Below are positions 16,978-25,768 of a stretch of DNA of 64,000 nt, piece by piece. Both the position numbers and the translations under genes were made by a program. The notes under the pieces were generated by a model that did not search any database, had not been told where the DNA came from, and saw only the letters and a list, made by a program, of their open reading frames with translations. The DNA comes from Microbacterium sp. MM2322 (GTDB taxonomy: Bacteria > Actinomycetota > Actinomycetes > Actinomycetales > Microbacteriaceae). Each line of letters opens with the position of its first letter. Positions within the stretch are counted from its first letter, which is position 1. The stretch spans positions 2,914,001-2,978,000 of the forward strand of contig NZ_OZ075067.1 in NCBI RefSeq assembly GCF_964186585.1, given 5' to 3'.

Positions 16978-18227
16978 TCTCCGCAGATGGCGTAGCCGGC
17001 GAGCTCGTCGCCGAGGCTCTCAACCGTCCACGGCAGGCCGATCTCAGGCGCCGTGCGCCCGTCGGCGGCCGGCGCCTTCGAGGCCAGAGCGGCGAGCTGC
17101 CACGCCAGGAGTCGAGCGACGTTGGATGACGCTCGCGAATCGTTCAGGACGACGACCACGGACATCCCGGTCTCCCGGTCGGCGAACGCGGCGACCATGT
17201 AGCCGGGGAGCGAGCCGTACTGGCCGACCAGGCTGCCGCCCTGATACGCGCCGCCCTTGGCCGTGAACCACGTGGGCTGCTCCGCACTCACCGGACGTGC
17301 GTCCGCGAAGCGCGCGTCCGTGTCGTACGGGCGCGCGCCGACGGCGAGAGCCCGGACGTAGGTCGAGAGGTCCGACACGGTCGACACGGCGCCGGCGGCC
17401 GAGGAACCCACGCTGGAGGTGAGATCCGTCATGTCGAGGGGCGCCGCGCAGTCGGGATTCCCGTCCTCACCCGTGTCCAGGTAGGACCCCTTGAGACGGT
17501 CGCCCCCGCCCACGCCGAGGGGAACCGCGCTGGAGGTCATCCCGAGCGGGTCGAAGACGTACTCGTCGTACAGTTCGTCGAGGGGCTTCCCGGCGGCGCG
17601 TTCGAGCGCAGTGCCCAGGAGGACGTAACCGGTGTCCGACTCGCTGAAGCGCGCACCCGGCTCGAAGGCCGTCGGCTGTCCGAGTCCATAGGCGATGAGC
17701 TCGCGCGGGTTCCACACGCGCTCGGGCGTCGCCCGCACACGGGTGACGATCGCGTTGAGATAGCCGTGCAGCCCGCTGGTGCTGTCGCACAGCTCTCCGA
17801 GCGTGACGTTGCCCTGCGCCGGGTAGGAGTCGAGCCACTTGGTGACGCTGTCGTCGAGCTTCACCGTGCCCTTCTCTACGAGGGCGTACAACAGGTCGCA
17901 GGTCATGGGGCGCGTGACGTTGACCGCTTTGAAGGTCATCGAAGGGTCGACCTTGGGTCCACCCTTGCCCGACGTTCCGAGACCTGCGGTCCACTCGCCG
18001 GACCATGGCACGGAGACCGAGACGATCGCTCCGCTGGCGCCGATGGACGTCATGGCCGTCTCGGTGAGGGTCTGCATCTGCGTCGTCAGGTCCGCCGGGA
18101 GTGCCCCGTCGGCCTGGTCGACGCCGATATCGATCCGCTCGGGCTCGGGAGCGCACGCGCTCATACCGATCGCGATGCCGAGCGCCGTCACTGCAGCGAC
18201 CACTCGCTTCGACACACGTCCTGCCAC
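16974..18227 (-). CDS. beta-lactamase/PBP-fold lipoprotein with degenerate catalytic motifs
   Basis: The protein has 417 residues, with a lipoprotein signal ending at GMSAC (Cys25). The rest aligns along its length with serine hydrolases of the class C beta-lactamase fold, including STSGLHGYL, the LLG helix and DRETGMSVVVVLND. The nucleophile motif SxxK is replaced by N103-V-T-R106, and the YxN motif by E196-S-D198. With Ser and Lys missing, hydrolysis is unlikely, and a binding or regulatory role on the cell surface is inferred. The GTG at 18227 is chosen for the GGGGGTGATC ribosome site upstream. It overlaps the EamA gene. Confidence 0.85.
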   Translation of the reverse strand: MAGRVSKRVVAAVTALGIAIGMSACAPEPERIDIGVDQADGALPADLTTQMQTLTETAMTSIGASGAIVSVSVPWSGEWTAGLGTSGKGGPKVDPSMTFKAVNVTRPMTCDLLYALVEKGTVKLDDSVTKWLDSYPAQGNVTLGELCDSTSGLHGYLNAIVTRVRATPERVWNPRELIAYGLGQPTAFEPGARFSESDTGYVLLGTALERAAGKPLDELYDEYVFDPLGMTSSAVPLGVGGGDRLKGSYLDTGEDGNPDCAAPLDMTDLTSSVGSSAAGAVSTVSDLSTYVRALAVGARPYDTDARFADARPVSAEQPTWFTAKGGAYQGGSLVGQYGSLPGYMVAAFADRETGMSVVVVLNDSRASSNVARLLAWQLAALASKAPAADGRTAPEIGLPWTVESLGDELAGYAICGE

Positions 18228-18318
18228 GCGCAGATCACCCCCGTCTTCCGTCCATTGATTACAGCACACCCGTCAGCGCCTCCCGTCGCAGACGGCGCCG
18301 GGTGACGGATGCCGCGAC

Positions 18319-19713
18319 TCACACAGCGTTCTGCGCGGCGCGCACCCCGGCCATGAAGCGCCGGACGTCCCGGTCGACCAGGATGTCGGCGGGGCGGAGG
18401 GGGCGGGAGAGGTACAGCCCGTCGAGCGTCGTCAACCGCGACAGCGCGACGTATGTCTGCCCCGGTGCGAACGCACCGTTTCCGAGGTCGATGATCGCCC
18501 GGTCGTACGTCTTGCCCTGCGACTTGTGGATCGTGACCGCCCACGCCAGTCGCAGCGGGAACTGCGTGTACTCCGCGACGATCTCGCGGGTCAGCTTGCG
18601 GGTGGCCGGGTCGTACGCGTAGCGGAACTTCTCCCACACCGTCGGCTCGACGTCGTGCTCTTCGCCGTCGAGCTCGACCCGCACCGTGCCGCCCGCGATG
18701 CGCGTCACGGTCCCGATGGATCCGTTCACCCAGCGGGGGCCGTCACCGCCGAACCCGCCGATGTCGTTCCGGAGGAACATGACCTGCGCGCCGACTTTGA
18801 GCTGCAGCTCCTGGTCGGCGGGGTACGACGCGTCGCCGCGACCGAAGTCGCCGCTGATCTCCGCCCGCGCCGTCTGGGCAGGACCGGGCAGTGCGTCGAG
18901 GTGGCGCTGATTGATGCGGGACACGATGTCGTTGCGGGTCGCGAGCGTGATGATGGGCACCTCGCCGACGGCCGGTTCGGGCGGCTTCCGTGCGCCGGCA
19001 GTGTTCAGCGCTTCGGCGATGTCGGCGGTCACGATCCCGTGCCGCACCGCGTTGAGCATCGTCTTGAACGAGTCGTCGGACTGCCGGTGGATGTTGCGGA
19101 GCTCGGCGATGTGCAGCGGAGCGCCGACCCGGCCGAGGTCGAGCAGTCCGTCCGAGCGGATGGCACCGGCATCCGCTCGGGGGCCCGACCAGACCTGCGC
19201 GTCGAAGAACCAGAACGAGCGGTAGTGGTCCTGGATGTAGCGCAGCTCGTCGCCGCGGGGCGGCACGGGCGAGAGCTGGTACGGATCGCCGAACATGACG
19301 ACCTGGACGCCTCCGAACGCCTCGGCGCGCTTGCGTCGCGCCTGGCGGAGCGACCGGTCGATGGCATCCATCACGTCGGCGTTCACCATCGAGACCTCGT
19401 CGATGATGAGCGTGTCGATCGCATTCAGGATCTTGCGGGTCGCCTCGGTCTGCTCGATCTCGCTGTCGGCGATGAGCCCGATCGGCAGCTTGAAGAGCGA
19501 GTGGATCGTCTGACCCTCGACGTTCAGGGCGGCGACACCGGTCGGCGCGCACACGGCGATCTGCTTGTCGGTGTTCCACGAGAGGTGCTGCAGCAGCGTG
19601 GACTTGCCCGTTCCGGCGCGCCCCGTTACGAACACATGCTCACGAGTGTCCTCGATGAGACGGAAAAGCGCGTCCTGTTCAGGCGACAGGGGCGGCAGGC
19701 TCACCGGAACCAT
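18319..19713 (-). CDS. Pif1/RecD-like SF1B DNA helicase
   Basis: This 464-residue ATP-dependent helicase has Walker A in VTGRAGTGKST near residue 29, motif Ia at CAPTGVAALN, Walker B at LIIDEVSM, motif III at MFGDPYQLSPV and the C-terminal motif VTIHKSQGKTYD plus YVALSRLTTLDGL. The order and the short N terminus are those of bacterial Pif1-type AAA/UvrD_C_2 proteins. Its cellular role is likely unwinding of structured DNA, but no specific partner is adjacent. It is divergent from the membrane protein gene at 19749, with 35 bases between start codons. Confidence 0.92.
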   Translation of the reverse strand: MVPVSLPPLSPEQDALFRLIEDTREHVFVTGRAGTGKSTLLQHLSWNTDKQIAVCAPTGVAALNVEGQTIHSLFKLPIGLIADSEIEQTEATRKILNAIDTLIIDEVSMVNADVMDAIDRSLRQARRKRAEAFGGVQVVMFGDPYQLSPVPPRGDELRYIQDHYRSFWFFDAQVWSGPRADAGAIRSDGLLDLGRVGAPLHIAELRNIHRQSDDSFKTMLNAVRHGIVTADIAEALNTAGARKPPEPAVGEVPIITLATRNDIVSRINQRHLDALPGPAQTARAEISGDFGRGDASYPADQELQLKVGAQVMFLRNDIGGFGGDGPRWVNGSIGTVTRIAGGTVRVELDGEEHDVEPTVWEKFRYAYDPATRKLTREIVAEYTQFPLRLAWAVTIHKSQGKTYDRAIIDLGNGAFAPGQTYVALSRLTTLDGLYLSRPLRPADILVDRDVRRFMAGVRAAQNAV

Positions 19714-19748
19714 GCTAGCTACCAGCCGGACTTTCCTAGACTGGGCTC

Positions 19749-20876
19749 GTGGAACACGACGGGGGCGAGGTGGCGACGGATGCCGCGCGCCCGGACGCAC
19801 CCGTCGCGCGTACCCGGACCGCGACGGTCTCCGCCCCGCGGCGTCGGCGCAAGCTGGCAGTTGATCTCACGGTGCTGGGCGTGATCGGCGTCCTCCTCGC
19901 CGGATCGATCGGCGCGACATCCGCCGTCCTCTACCGGCAGCTCTACAGCCCCACGGCGTTCGTCCTCGACTACCTGCACCTGCTCGCCGACGGCCGCGCG
20001 ACCGACGCCCTGCTCGTCCCCGGCGTCTCGACGACGTCCAAGGCTCTCGCCGCCGCGGACCTCCCGGCCGACGCCAGCGGCGCGCTCCTGCGCAGCAGCA
20101 CCCTCACGCCCCTCTCCGATATTGAGCCGGTGTCGGAGAAGACCGATGCCGACGGCACGACGACGGTCACCGTGACGTACCGCGTCGGCGGCCACGCCGG
20201 CGAGACGACGTTCGAGGTGGAGCGCGACGAGCAGGAGGGCGGGCCCCTGCCCCGCTGGCGCTTCGCCGAAAGCCCGCTCGCGGTCATCGAGCTGGCCGTA
20301 CGCGGATCGATGAAGTTCGAGGTGAACGGCTTCGCCGTCGACAAGCGGCAGGTCTCGCCCGACGGCGACGACGCCGACCCGCTCGCACCCATCCCCATGC
20401 TCGCGTTCTCGCCCGGTCTCTACTCGATCACCGTCGACACCACGGCCACCCGCAGTCCCGGCGTCGCCGTCCTCTCGGACACCCCGCTCGCGGAGATCCC
20501 GGTCTCGTTCCAGGCGGAACCGACCGAGGCCTTCATCGGCGTCGTGCAGAAGGAGGTCGACTCCTTCCTCGCGCAGTGCGCGACGCAGAAGGTGCTGCAG
20601 CCGACGGGGTGTCCCTTCGGCTATTACGTCCGCAACCGCATCGTCAAACCGCCGACGTGGAAGATCGAAGAGAACCCGGTCGTGACGCTCGAGCCCGACG
20701 GCGCCGGCTGGGCGATCACCCGCACGCAGGCGGTCGCGAAGATCGACGTGCAGATCCGGTCGATCTTCGACGGATCGATCTACGACGTCAACGAACTCGT
20801 CCCGTTCTTCCTGACGGGCAAGATCACGATCCTCCCCGACGGGACGGCGTCGATCGCCGTCTCAGCCGCGGACTGA
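19749..20876 (+). CDS. membrane-anchored extracellular protein of unknown function
   Basis: The product has 375 residues with a basic cytoplasmic N terminus (VSAPRRRRKL), one transmembrane helix at about 38-62 and a long outside part. No enzymatic motif is visible. Two cysteines in FLAQCATQKVLQPTGC could form a disulphide outside. The beta-rich C-terminal part resembles actinobacterial DUF4878-like or lumazine-binding-like envelope proteins, but the assignment is weak. TAGACT at 19737-19742 followed by six bases and GTG marks a probable leaderless start. It is divergent from the helicase gene and convergent with the copper/oxidase assembly gene. Confidence 0.7.
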   Translation: MEHDGGEVATDAARPDAPVARTRTATVSAPRRRRKLAVDLTVLGVIGVLLAGSIGATSAVLYRQLYSPTAFVLDYLHLLADGRATDALLVPGVSTTSKALAAADLPADASGALLRSSTLTPLSDIEPVSEKTDADGTTTVTVTYRVGGHAGETTFEVERDEQEGGPLPRWRFAESPLAVIELAVRGSMKFEVNGFAVDKRQVSPDGDDADPLAPIPMLAFSPGLYSITVDTTATRSPGVAVLSDTPLAEIPVSFQAEPTEAFIGVVQKEVDSFLAQCATQKVLQPTGCPFGYYVRNRIVKPPTWKIEENPVVTLEPDGAGWAITRTQAVAKIDVQIRSIFDGSIYDVNELVPFFLTGKITILPDGTASIAVSAAD

Positions 20877-20882
20877 CCGGAC

Positions 20883-22874
20883 TCAGCGCGCGGCCTGGCG
20901 CCGGGCATCCCGTTCATCGCGAGCGGCGATCTCCGCGAGACGCGCGTTGTACGCCTGGAGTTCCGCATCGCCGCTGCGGTCGGCCTGGCGGTCGCTGCTG
21001 CGCTGGCTCCGCTCGTCGGAGCGGCTCCACTGCACGGCGACGACGATCGCGAGGATGAGCGTCGGGATCTCGCCGATCGACCACGCGATGCCGCCACCCG
21101 TGTACTGGTCTGCGAGCGGGTCGAGTCCCCAGGTGCGGCCCATCGAGCCGAACCACTCCGCGACGAACAGTCCCGACGACATCATGATCGCGATGCCGAA
21201 GAAGGCGTGCATCGCCATGACGCCGATGAGAAGGAGAAGACGCCCGGCGTGCGGCAGGCGGAACGGGACCGGGTCGATGCCCACGAGGGACAGGACGAAC
21301 AGGTACCCGACGGTGAGGAAGTGGACCACCATCCACTCGTGCCCGAGGTGCTCGTACAGCGTCCACCGGAACAGGTCGGTGTAGTAGAACGCCCACAGCG
21401 ACACGATGAAGAGCGCCCCTGCGACGAGCGGGTGGGTGATGATCTTCGCGTAGGGGCTGTGCACGGCCCACAGGATCCACTCCCGGCCGCCGCGAGTGCC
21501 GTCGTCGCGCTTGCGGATCGCGCGCGAGGCCAGCGTCACCGGAGCGCCGAAGACGAGGCACATCGGGATCGCCATCGACAGCAGCATGTGACCCACCATG
21601 TGCATGCTGAACAGGTAGTCCTGGTAGGCGTTCACGGGCCCGCAGGTCACGTAGAACAGCAGCGCGAGACCGGTGATCCAGAGGATCGTCCGGCCCACGG
21701 GCCAGGTGTCGCCGCGGCGCACGAGGCGGCGGACTCCGGCCAGGTAGAAGAACAGGCCGAACCCGACGGCGAACGCCCAGATGAGGTCGATATCCCACGC
21801 GGTGACGAACCGGCCGAGCGTGAGCTCGGGCGGGAGGGGCGACCCCGTCAGCACCTCCGCCGGAGTCTGGTCCGGCGGGAGAGTGGTGTCGACGGGAGGC
21901 GGCGTGAGCGAGAGCGCGACAGCCGCGCCCGAGGCGATGCCCATGAACACGATCTCGACGACGACGAGGGTCCAGAACCGGGCGGCTACGGCCGTCTCCC
22001 GGATGCCGGAGATCAACCGGCGACGGTAGAAGGCGCCCAGCACCCCCATCGCCAGGAGGGCGACGACCTTCACCATCAAGAGCGCACCGTACGCCGAGAA
22101 GAGGTTCTGGAAGGACAGGATGCCGGCGGCCGCCCGAGCGACGCCCGACACGGTCACGACGACGAACGCGGCGAGCGCGATGCTCGAATAGCGCTGCAGG
22201 ACGTCGGCGATCTTCTCCCGCGTCATCAGCGGACGCAGCAGGATCATCATGAGCAGTCCGCCCAGCCACGCTGCGGCCGCGATGATGTGGAGCGCGAGGG
22301 AGGTCACGGCGATGTTGTGGTTGGCCTCGCTGCCGGTGTGGCCGGCGGTCGCCATCGGCACCATGGCCGCGATCGCGAGGAGCGTCACGAACAGGGTGGC
22401 CAGCCATCCGCGGACGGCGAACGCGAGGACGGTGAGCACCGCGCCCGCGACGGTCGTCATGAGCCAGGCGCGCCCCGGATCCGTGTCTACGAGGAAGCGG
22501 CCGAGCTGTTCACCGAACGCCGCGTCGGCGCTCGGCTGGGCGCCCAGCACCTTGAGAAACGTGAGATACGCGGTCGTGCCCGCCGCGACCGTGAGGATCG
22601 CCGCGCCGGCAGAGGCGGCATCCAGCGCCAGGTCGAACTCCTTCGACCCCGATACGAGGGCGAACAAGGCGAGGACCAGCGATCCGACGAGCAACGCCGC
22701 CGACAGGTTCACGGTGAGCTCGGCCACGGGGAGAAGCCACCGGACGACGGGACCGGGATCGCCGATCACGAGGGGTCGGGCGCCTCCGCCATAGGCCAAT
22801 CCCAGGAGCACGGCGATCAGACCGGCGCCCGCGAGGATCGCCGGCCCGGCGAAGCGGAGAGCGCGCGGATTCAC
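20883..22874 (-). CDS. fused CopD copper-import domain and CtaG-like cytochrome c oxidase assembly protein
   Basis: The product has 663 residues with about sixteen hydrophobic helices. The N-terminal half resembles CopD (ATAGHTGSEANHNIAVTSLALHIIAAAAWLGG is the conserved histidine region). The C-terminal half is a caa3-type oxidase assembly factor CtaG with FSMHMVGHMLLSM, GHEWMVVHFL and MHAFFGIAIM. The fusion is common in actinobacteria and is thought to bring copper across the membrane for the CuA/CuB sites of cytochrome oxidase. A charged, disordered tail follows the last helix. GTG start with TAGGCT ending six bases upstream indicates a leaderless mRNA. Length equals that of known fusions, and nothing is truncated. 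Confidence 0.93.
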   Translation of the reverse strand: MNPRALRFAGPAILAGAGLIAVLLGLAYGGGARPLVIGDPGPVVRWLLPVAELTVNLSAALLVGSLVLALFALVSGSKEFDLALDAASAGAAILTVAAGTTAYLTFLKVLGAQPSADAAFGEQLGRFLVDTDPGRAWLMTTVAGAVLTVLAFAVRGWLATLFVTLLAIAAMVPMATAGHTGSEANHNIAVTSLALHIIAAAAWLGGLLMMILLRPLMTREKIADVLQRYSSIALAAFVVVTVSGVARAAAGILSFQNLFSAYGALLMVKVVALLAMGVLGAFYRRRLISGIRETAVAARFWTLVVVEIVFMGIASGAAVALSLTPPPVDTTLPPDQTPAEVLTGSPLPPELTLGRFVTAWDIDLIWAFAVGFGLFFYLAGVRRLVRRGDTWPVGRTILWITGLALLFYVTCGPVNAYQDYLFSMHMVGHMLLSMAIPMCLVFGAPVTLASRAIRKRDDGTRGGREWILWAVHSPYAKIITHPLVAGALFIVSLWAFYYTDLFRWTLYEHLGHEWMVVHFLTVGYLFVLSLVGIDPVPFRLPHAGRLLLLIGVMAMHAFFGIAIMMSSGLFVAEWFGSMGRTWGLDPLADQYTGGGIAWSIGEIPTLILAIVVAVQWSRSDERSQRSSDRQADRSGDAELQAYNARLAEIAARDERDARRQAAR

Positions 22875-22910
22875 TCCCTCAGCCTACGCGCGGGCAGGTG
22901 GGGGAACGCC

Positions 22911-22940
22911 GAAGGGGGATGCCTCGCGGCATCCCCCTTC
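22911..22940 (-). terminator. hairpin terminator downstream of the HU gene
   Basis: A perfect 13-bp stem (22911-22923 with 22928-22940) closes a four-base TCGC loop, 17 bases past the hup stop codon. There is no T-tract, as usual for actinobacterial terminators. The sequence is symmetric, so it could also end read-through from the other strand. Confidence 0.75.
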
Positions 22941-22956
22941 GTACGACTGCAGCGTC

Positions 22957-23235
22957 TTACTTGACGGCAGCCTTCAGCTTCGAGCCGGCGCTGACCTTGA
23001 CGCGCTTGCCGGCGGGGATGTTGATCTCGGCACCCGTCTGCGGGTTGCGGCCGGTGCGAGCGGAGGTCTCAACCTGCTCGAACGCGATCCAGCCCGGGAT
23101 CGAGACCTTCTCGCCCTTGGCGACAGCCTCGGACACGGACGCGAACAGGCCGTCGACGACGCGCGAGACGGTGGCCTGGCTCTCGCCGGTGGCGCTGGCG
23201 ATGCTGGCGACGAGTTCGGTCTTGGTGATGGCCAT
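22957..23235 (-). CDS. hup: HU-family nucleoid DNA-binding protein
   Basis: The 92-residue histone-like protein bends DNA as a dimer. It has the N-terminal helical dimer part (MAITKTELVASIASATG), the GEKVSIPGWIAFEQV strand and the ARTGRNPQTG loop with the arm that inserts a proline into the minor groove. It lacks the long lysine-rich tail of mycobacterial HupB, so it is the short form. GGAGGAG precedes the ATG. Transcription ends at the hairpin at 22911-22940. The upstream gap of 310 bases carries its promoter. Confidence 0.95.
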   Translation of the reverse strand: MAITKTELVASIASATGESQATVSRVVDGLFASVSEAVAKGEKVSIPGWIAFEQVETSARTGRNPQTGAEINIPAGKRVKVSAGSKLKAAVK

Positions 23236-23545
23236 GGTGCTCCTCCAGACGGCGGATCGCCGTCTTCAGTTACTCGGACCGACGGGATGACCGCCGGCTG
23301 GTCGTTGCGACCGGTCCCGAATATACCCACGAACCGCGGAATTCCGCGGATTTTCGGTCATCTCCGCCGTAATCGACCGGCGTGTCGCGTGTCTGATGGG
23401 ACTTTTGGGGCTGGTGGGGCGGTTTCCGCCGATTCTGGCCGGATTCGGCGGAGGGGGTTGCGCAGGCGGCCCGTTCTCCGGATGGAATGCAGAATCGGGC
23501 CGGATTCGACCGACTGGGCGCCGTTTCGTCCGGAGAACGGCACGC
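23236..23545. other. 310-base intergenic region with two inverted repeats
   Basis: No gene is seen here. The left part carries the hup control region. A 7-bp stem pairs 23426-23432 with 23445-23451, and a perfect 12-bp stem pairs 23471-23482 with 23529-23540. GGCCGGATTCG occurs twice (near 23437 and 23499). The longer stem starts five bases after the pip stop and may end pip transcription. Confidence 0.7.
23471..23540. repeat. long inverted repeat after pip
   Basis: Perfect 12-bp arms (23471-23482 and 23529-23540) enclose 46 bases in which GAATC and GATTC form a small inner stem. The outer-plus-inner layout resembles the repeats at 24525, 28660 and 59411. A terminator role for the minus-strand pip gene is likely. 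Confidence 0.65.
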
Positions 23546-24481
23546 TCACATGCGGGCGAACGCGTCGGCCGCAGCGGCGGCGAGGGCGACGGATGCCGGA
23601 CCGCCGTGCCCCTCGTCCTCGAGGATGTGCAGCTCGCTCCCCGGCCAGGCTCGGTGCAGGCGCCACGGGGTGACGGCAGGGCCGCTGACGTCGAGCCGGC
23701 CGTGGATGAGGACGCCCGGGATGCCGACGAGCCGGTCCATCCGCTCGAGGATGGGCACGTCGAGGAAGCAGTCCTGTGACCAGTAGTGCGTGACGAGGGT
23801 GGCGAAGTTCGCCCGCATCCGCTCGTCGTCGTGAAGGGGACCGGGACCTGCCCAGGGCGAGAGCGCGATGTGCGCGGACTCCCAGGCGTCCCACGCGTCG
23901 GCGGCCCGCATGCGGACGGCCGGGTCGGGGTCGCGCAGCATCCGCGCGTAGGCCTCGACCACCCGCTCCCCCGGTGGGACCAGCGCGGCGAGCTCCGCCC
24001 ACGCCTCGGGGAAGATGCGGCCGACGCCCTCGGTGATCCAGTCGATCTCGTCGCGGGCGCCGGAGGTGACGGCGAGGAGGATGACCTCGGTCACCCGCTC
24101 GGGGTGCGCCTGCGCGTACGCGAGGGCGAGGGTCGATCCCCACGAGACGCCGTAGACGAGCCAGCGGTCGATGCCGAGGTGCTCACGGAGCGCCTCGACG
24201 TCGGCGATGAGCGCGTCGGTCGTGTTGGTGTCGAGGTGCTCGAGGTCGTCGATCGCCCAGGGGGTGCTGGCGCCGCATCCGCGCTGGTCGAACCCGACGA
24301 TGCGGTAGCGCTCGGGGTCGAACACGCGCCGGTACCCGCCTTTGCCGAGCCCGCCGCCGGGCCCGCCGTGGAGGTACAGGGCGCCGCGGCCCGAGGGCGA
24401 CCCCGAGGTCTCCCAGTGCAGGCGGGCACCGTCGGGGCGGTCCAGCATGCCGGACGCGTGGGGCTGGATCGGGGGATGCAC
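23546..24481 (-). CDS. pip: prolyl aminopeptidase (proline iminopeptidase)
   Basis: This alpha/beta hydrolase of about 311 residues removes N-terminal proline from peptides. The family motif HGGPGGG appears near residue 40, FDQRGCGAS follows, and the nucleophile elbow is GVSWGSTLALAYAQ. The acidic residue lies in IHGRLDVSGP and the His in EDEGHGGP. These are the diagnostic S33 peptidase signatures. The GTG at 24481 is preferred because TAGCGT ends seven bases before it; GTG at 24490 would add three residues. It is followed by the 23471-23540 stem and preceded by the dispersed repeat at 24525. Confidence 0.92.
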   Translation of the reverse strand: MHPPIQPHASGMLDRPDGARLHWETSGSPSGRGALYLHGGPGGGLGKGGYRRVFDPERYRIVGFDQRGCGASTPWAIDDLEHLDTNTTDALIADVEALREHLGIDRWLVYGVSWGSTLALAYAQAHPERVTEVILLAVTSGARDEIDWITEGVGRIFPEAWAELAALVPPGERVVEAYARMLRDPDPAVRMRAADAWDAWESAHIALSPWAGPGPLHDDERMRANFATLVTHYWSQDCFLDVPILERMDRLVGIPGVLIHGRLDVSGPAVTPWRLHRAWPGSELHILEDEGHGGPASVALAAAAADAFARM

Positions 24482-24524
24482 GCGGGGCACGCTACCAGTC
24501 GGGTGCGGCGCGGCATCCGTGTGC

Positions 24525-24600
24525 CGGATTCGGAGATTGCTCGCGGATTCGGATGCGAAAGCGCTTCACGGTCCGAATCCGGTGCACATCTCCGAATCCG
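24525..24600. repeat. nested palindromic repeat, copy A
   Basis: The outer arms are 13 bp and perfect (24525-24537 with 24588-24600). The inner arms are 10 bp and perfect (24544-24553 with 24572-24581). Each arm contains CGGATTCGGA, so the motif occurs four times: twice direct, twice inverted. An AAGCGCTT core lies in the loop. A second copy with identical spacing is at 59411-59486. Confidence 0.85.
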
Positions 24601-24629
24601 CGAGGGGGGGGATGGCGACGGCCCGCGGG

Positions 24630-25667
24630 TCAGAGCCGGCGCAGGGCCGCGACGACGTCGTCCTCCCAGCGGCGGGCGGCGGGGAGCGCGCCGACGTAGA
24701 GCGGGGTGTCGTGCGTCACGCCGAGGTAGCGCGTCGCGCTCGCGTCGACCCCCGCGGCGCGCAGTGTGGCCGCGTACGTCGCGCCGTCGCGGCGGAGCGG
24801 GTCGTACTCGGCCGTCAGGACCACCGCCGGCGGCAAGCCCGCGTGCGACGCGGCGCGCATGGGCGACGCGTACTGCTCGCGCGCGCGACTCCGGTCGCCG
24901 AGGTACGTGCGGGCGACGGAGCGCAGCTCGCGCAGCGCGACGAGGGCCGGGATGCCGAGGGCGTACGTCGCGCGCAAGTCGATCCAGCGCCCGGTCAGGT
25001 CGGTGACGGGAACCTCGAGGATCTGCAGTGTCGCCTGGCGCGTACCCCGGTCGCGATTGAGGAGGGTGAGGGATGCCGCGAGGCACCCGCCCGCCGACGC
25101 ACCGTTCAGGCCGATCCGAGCCGGATCGATGCCGAGCTCGGCCGCGTGCGCGTGGAGCCACACCCACGCGGCGTGCGCCTGCTCGATCTGCGTCGGGTAC
25201 CGATGCTCGGGCGCGAGCGAGTACCCGACGGCGACCAGCACGACGCCCGAGCGGTCGGCGCGACGGCGGCACGAGGCATCCGCCGTCGGGTAGTCGATGC
25301 CGCCGATGCGGAACGCTCCGCCGCCGATCACGAGGCACGCGGGCGCCGGCGTCGGCGCGGTGGCGGGACGGTAGATGCGGATGCGGACGTCCGGGTAGCC
25401 GTCGACCGGGACCGTGTGCTCGGTGGTCTCCATGTCGGGACCGGGGAGTCCGGCGGTCCGGAGCTCCATGCGGTCCCAGTTGAGTGCCGCGCGACGGTGT
25501 CGCTCGCGCGGGGTGAGCGGCTTCTTGGCGGGCTTTCCGGGAACGGCGGATGCCGCGGGCGCGGCCTGAGCCGGCCGGAACCGTGCGGTGAGGTCGGTCC
25601 ACGCCTTCTTCGCGAGGTAGCGGCGGTGGGTGCGCAAGCGGTCACGGAAGTACGGATCCAGCGGCAC
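24630..25667 (-). CDS. alpha/beta hydrolase of the hormone-sensitive-lipase family
   Basis: The protein has 345 residues. After an alanine/proline-rich N-terminal stretch comes the HSL oxyanion loop, here IGGGAFRIGG instead of the usual HGGG, then YSLAPEHRYPTQIEQ and the nucleophile motif NGASAGGCLA, and a C-terminal AEYDPLRRDG aspartate with His in GVTHDTPLY. It would hydrolyse short acyl esters. The replaced first histidine of HGGG still leaves the glycine oxyanion hole, so activity is plausible. GTG start with GGAGACCC upstream. It is separated from pip by the nested palindrome. Confidence 0.9.
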   Translation of the reverse strand: MPLDPYFRDRLRTHRRYLAKKAWTDLTARFRPAQAAPAASAVPGKPAKKPLTPRERHRRAALNWDRMELRTAGLPGPDMETTEHTVPVDGYPDVRIRIYRPATAPTPAPACLVIGGGAFRIGGIDYPTADASCRRRADRSGVVLVAVGYSLAPEHRYPTQIEQAHAAWVWLHAHAAELGIDPARIGLNGASAGGCLAASLTLLNRDRGTRQATLQILEVPVTDLTGRWIDLRATYALGIPALVALRELRSVARTYLGDRSRAREQYASPMRAASHAGLPPAVVLTAEYDPLRRDGATYAATLRAAGVDASATRYLGVTHDTPLYVGALPAARRWEDDVVAALRRL

Positions 25668-25768
25668 GGGTCTCCCTCCGACCGTCCGAGGATATCCCCG
25701 GGTGCCGTGGAGGGGCGCGGGTTGTGCGGCGGGACGTTTCGGCGAGTCGAGCTGCGAGAAGATGGCGC

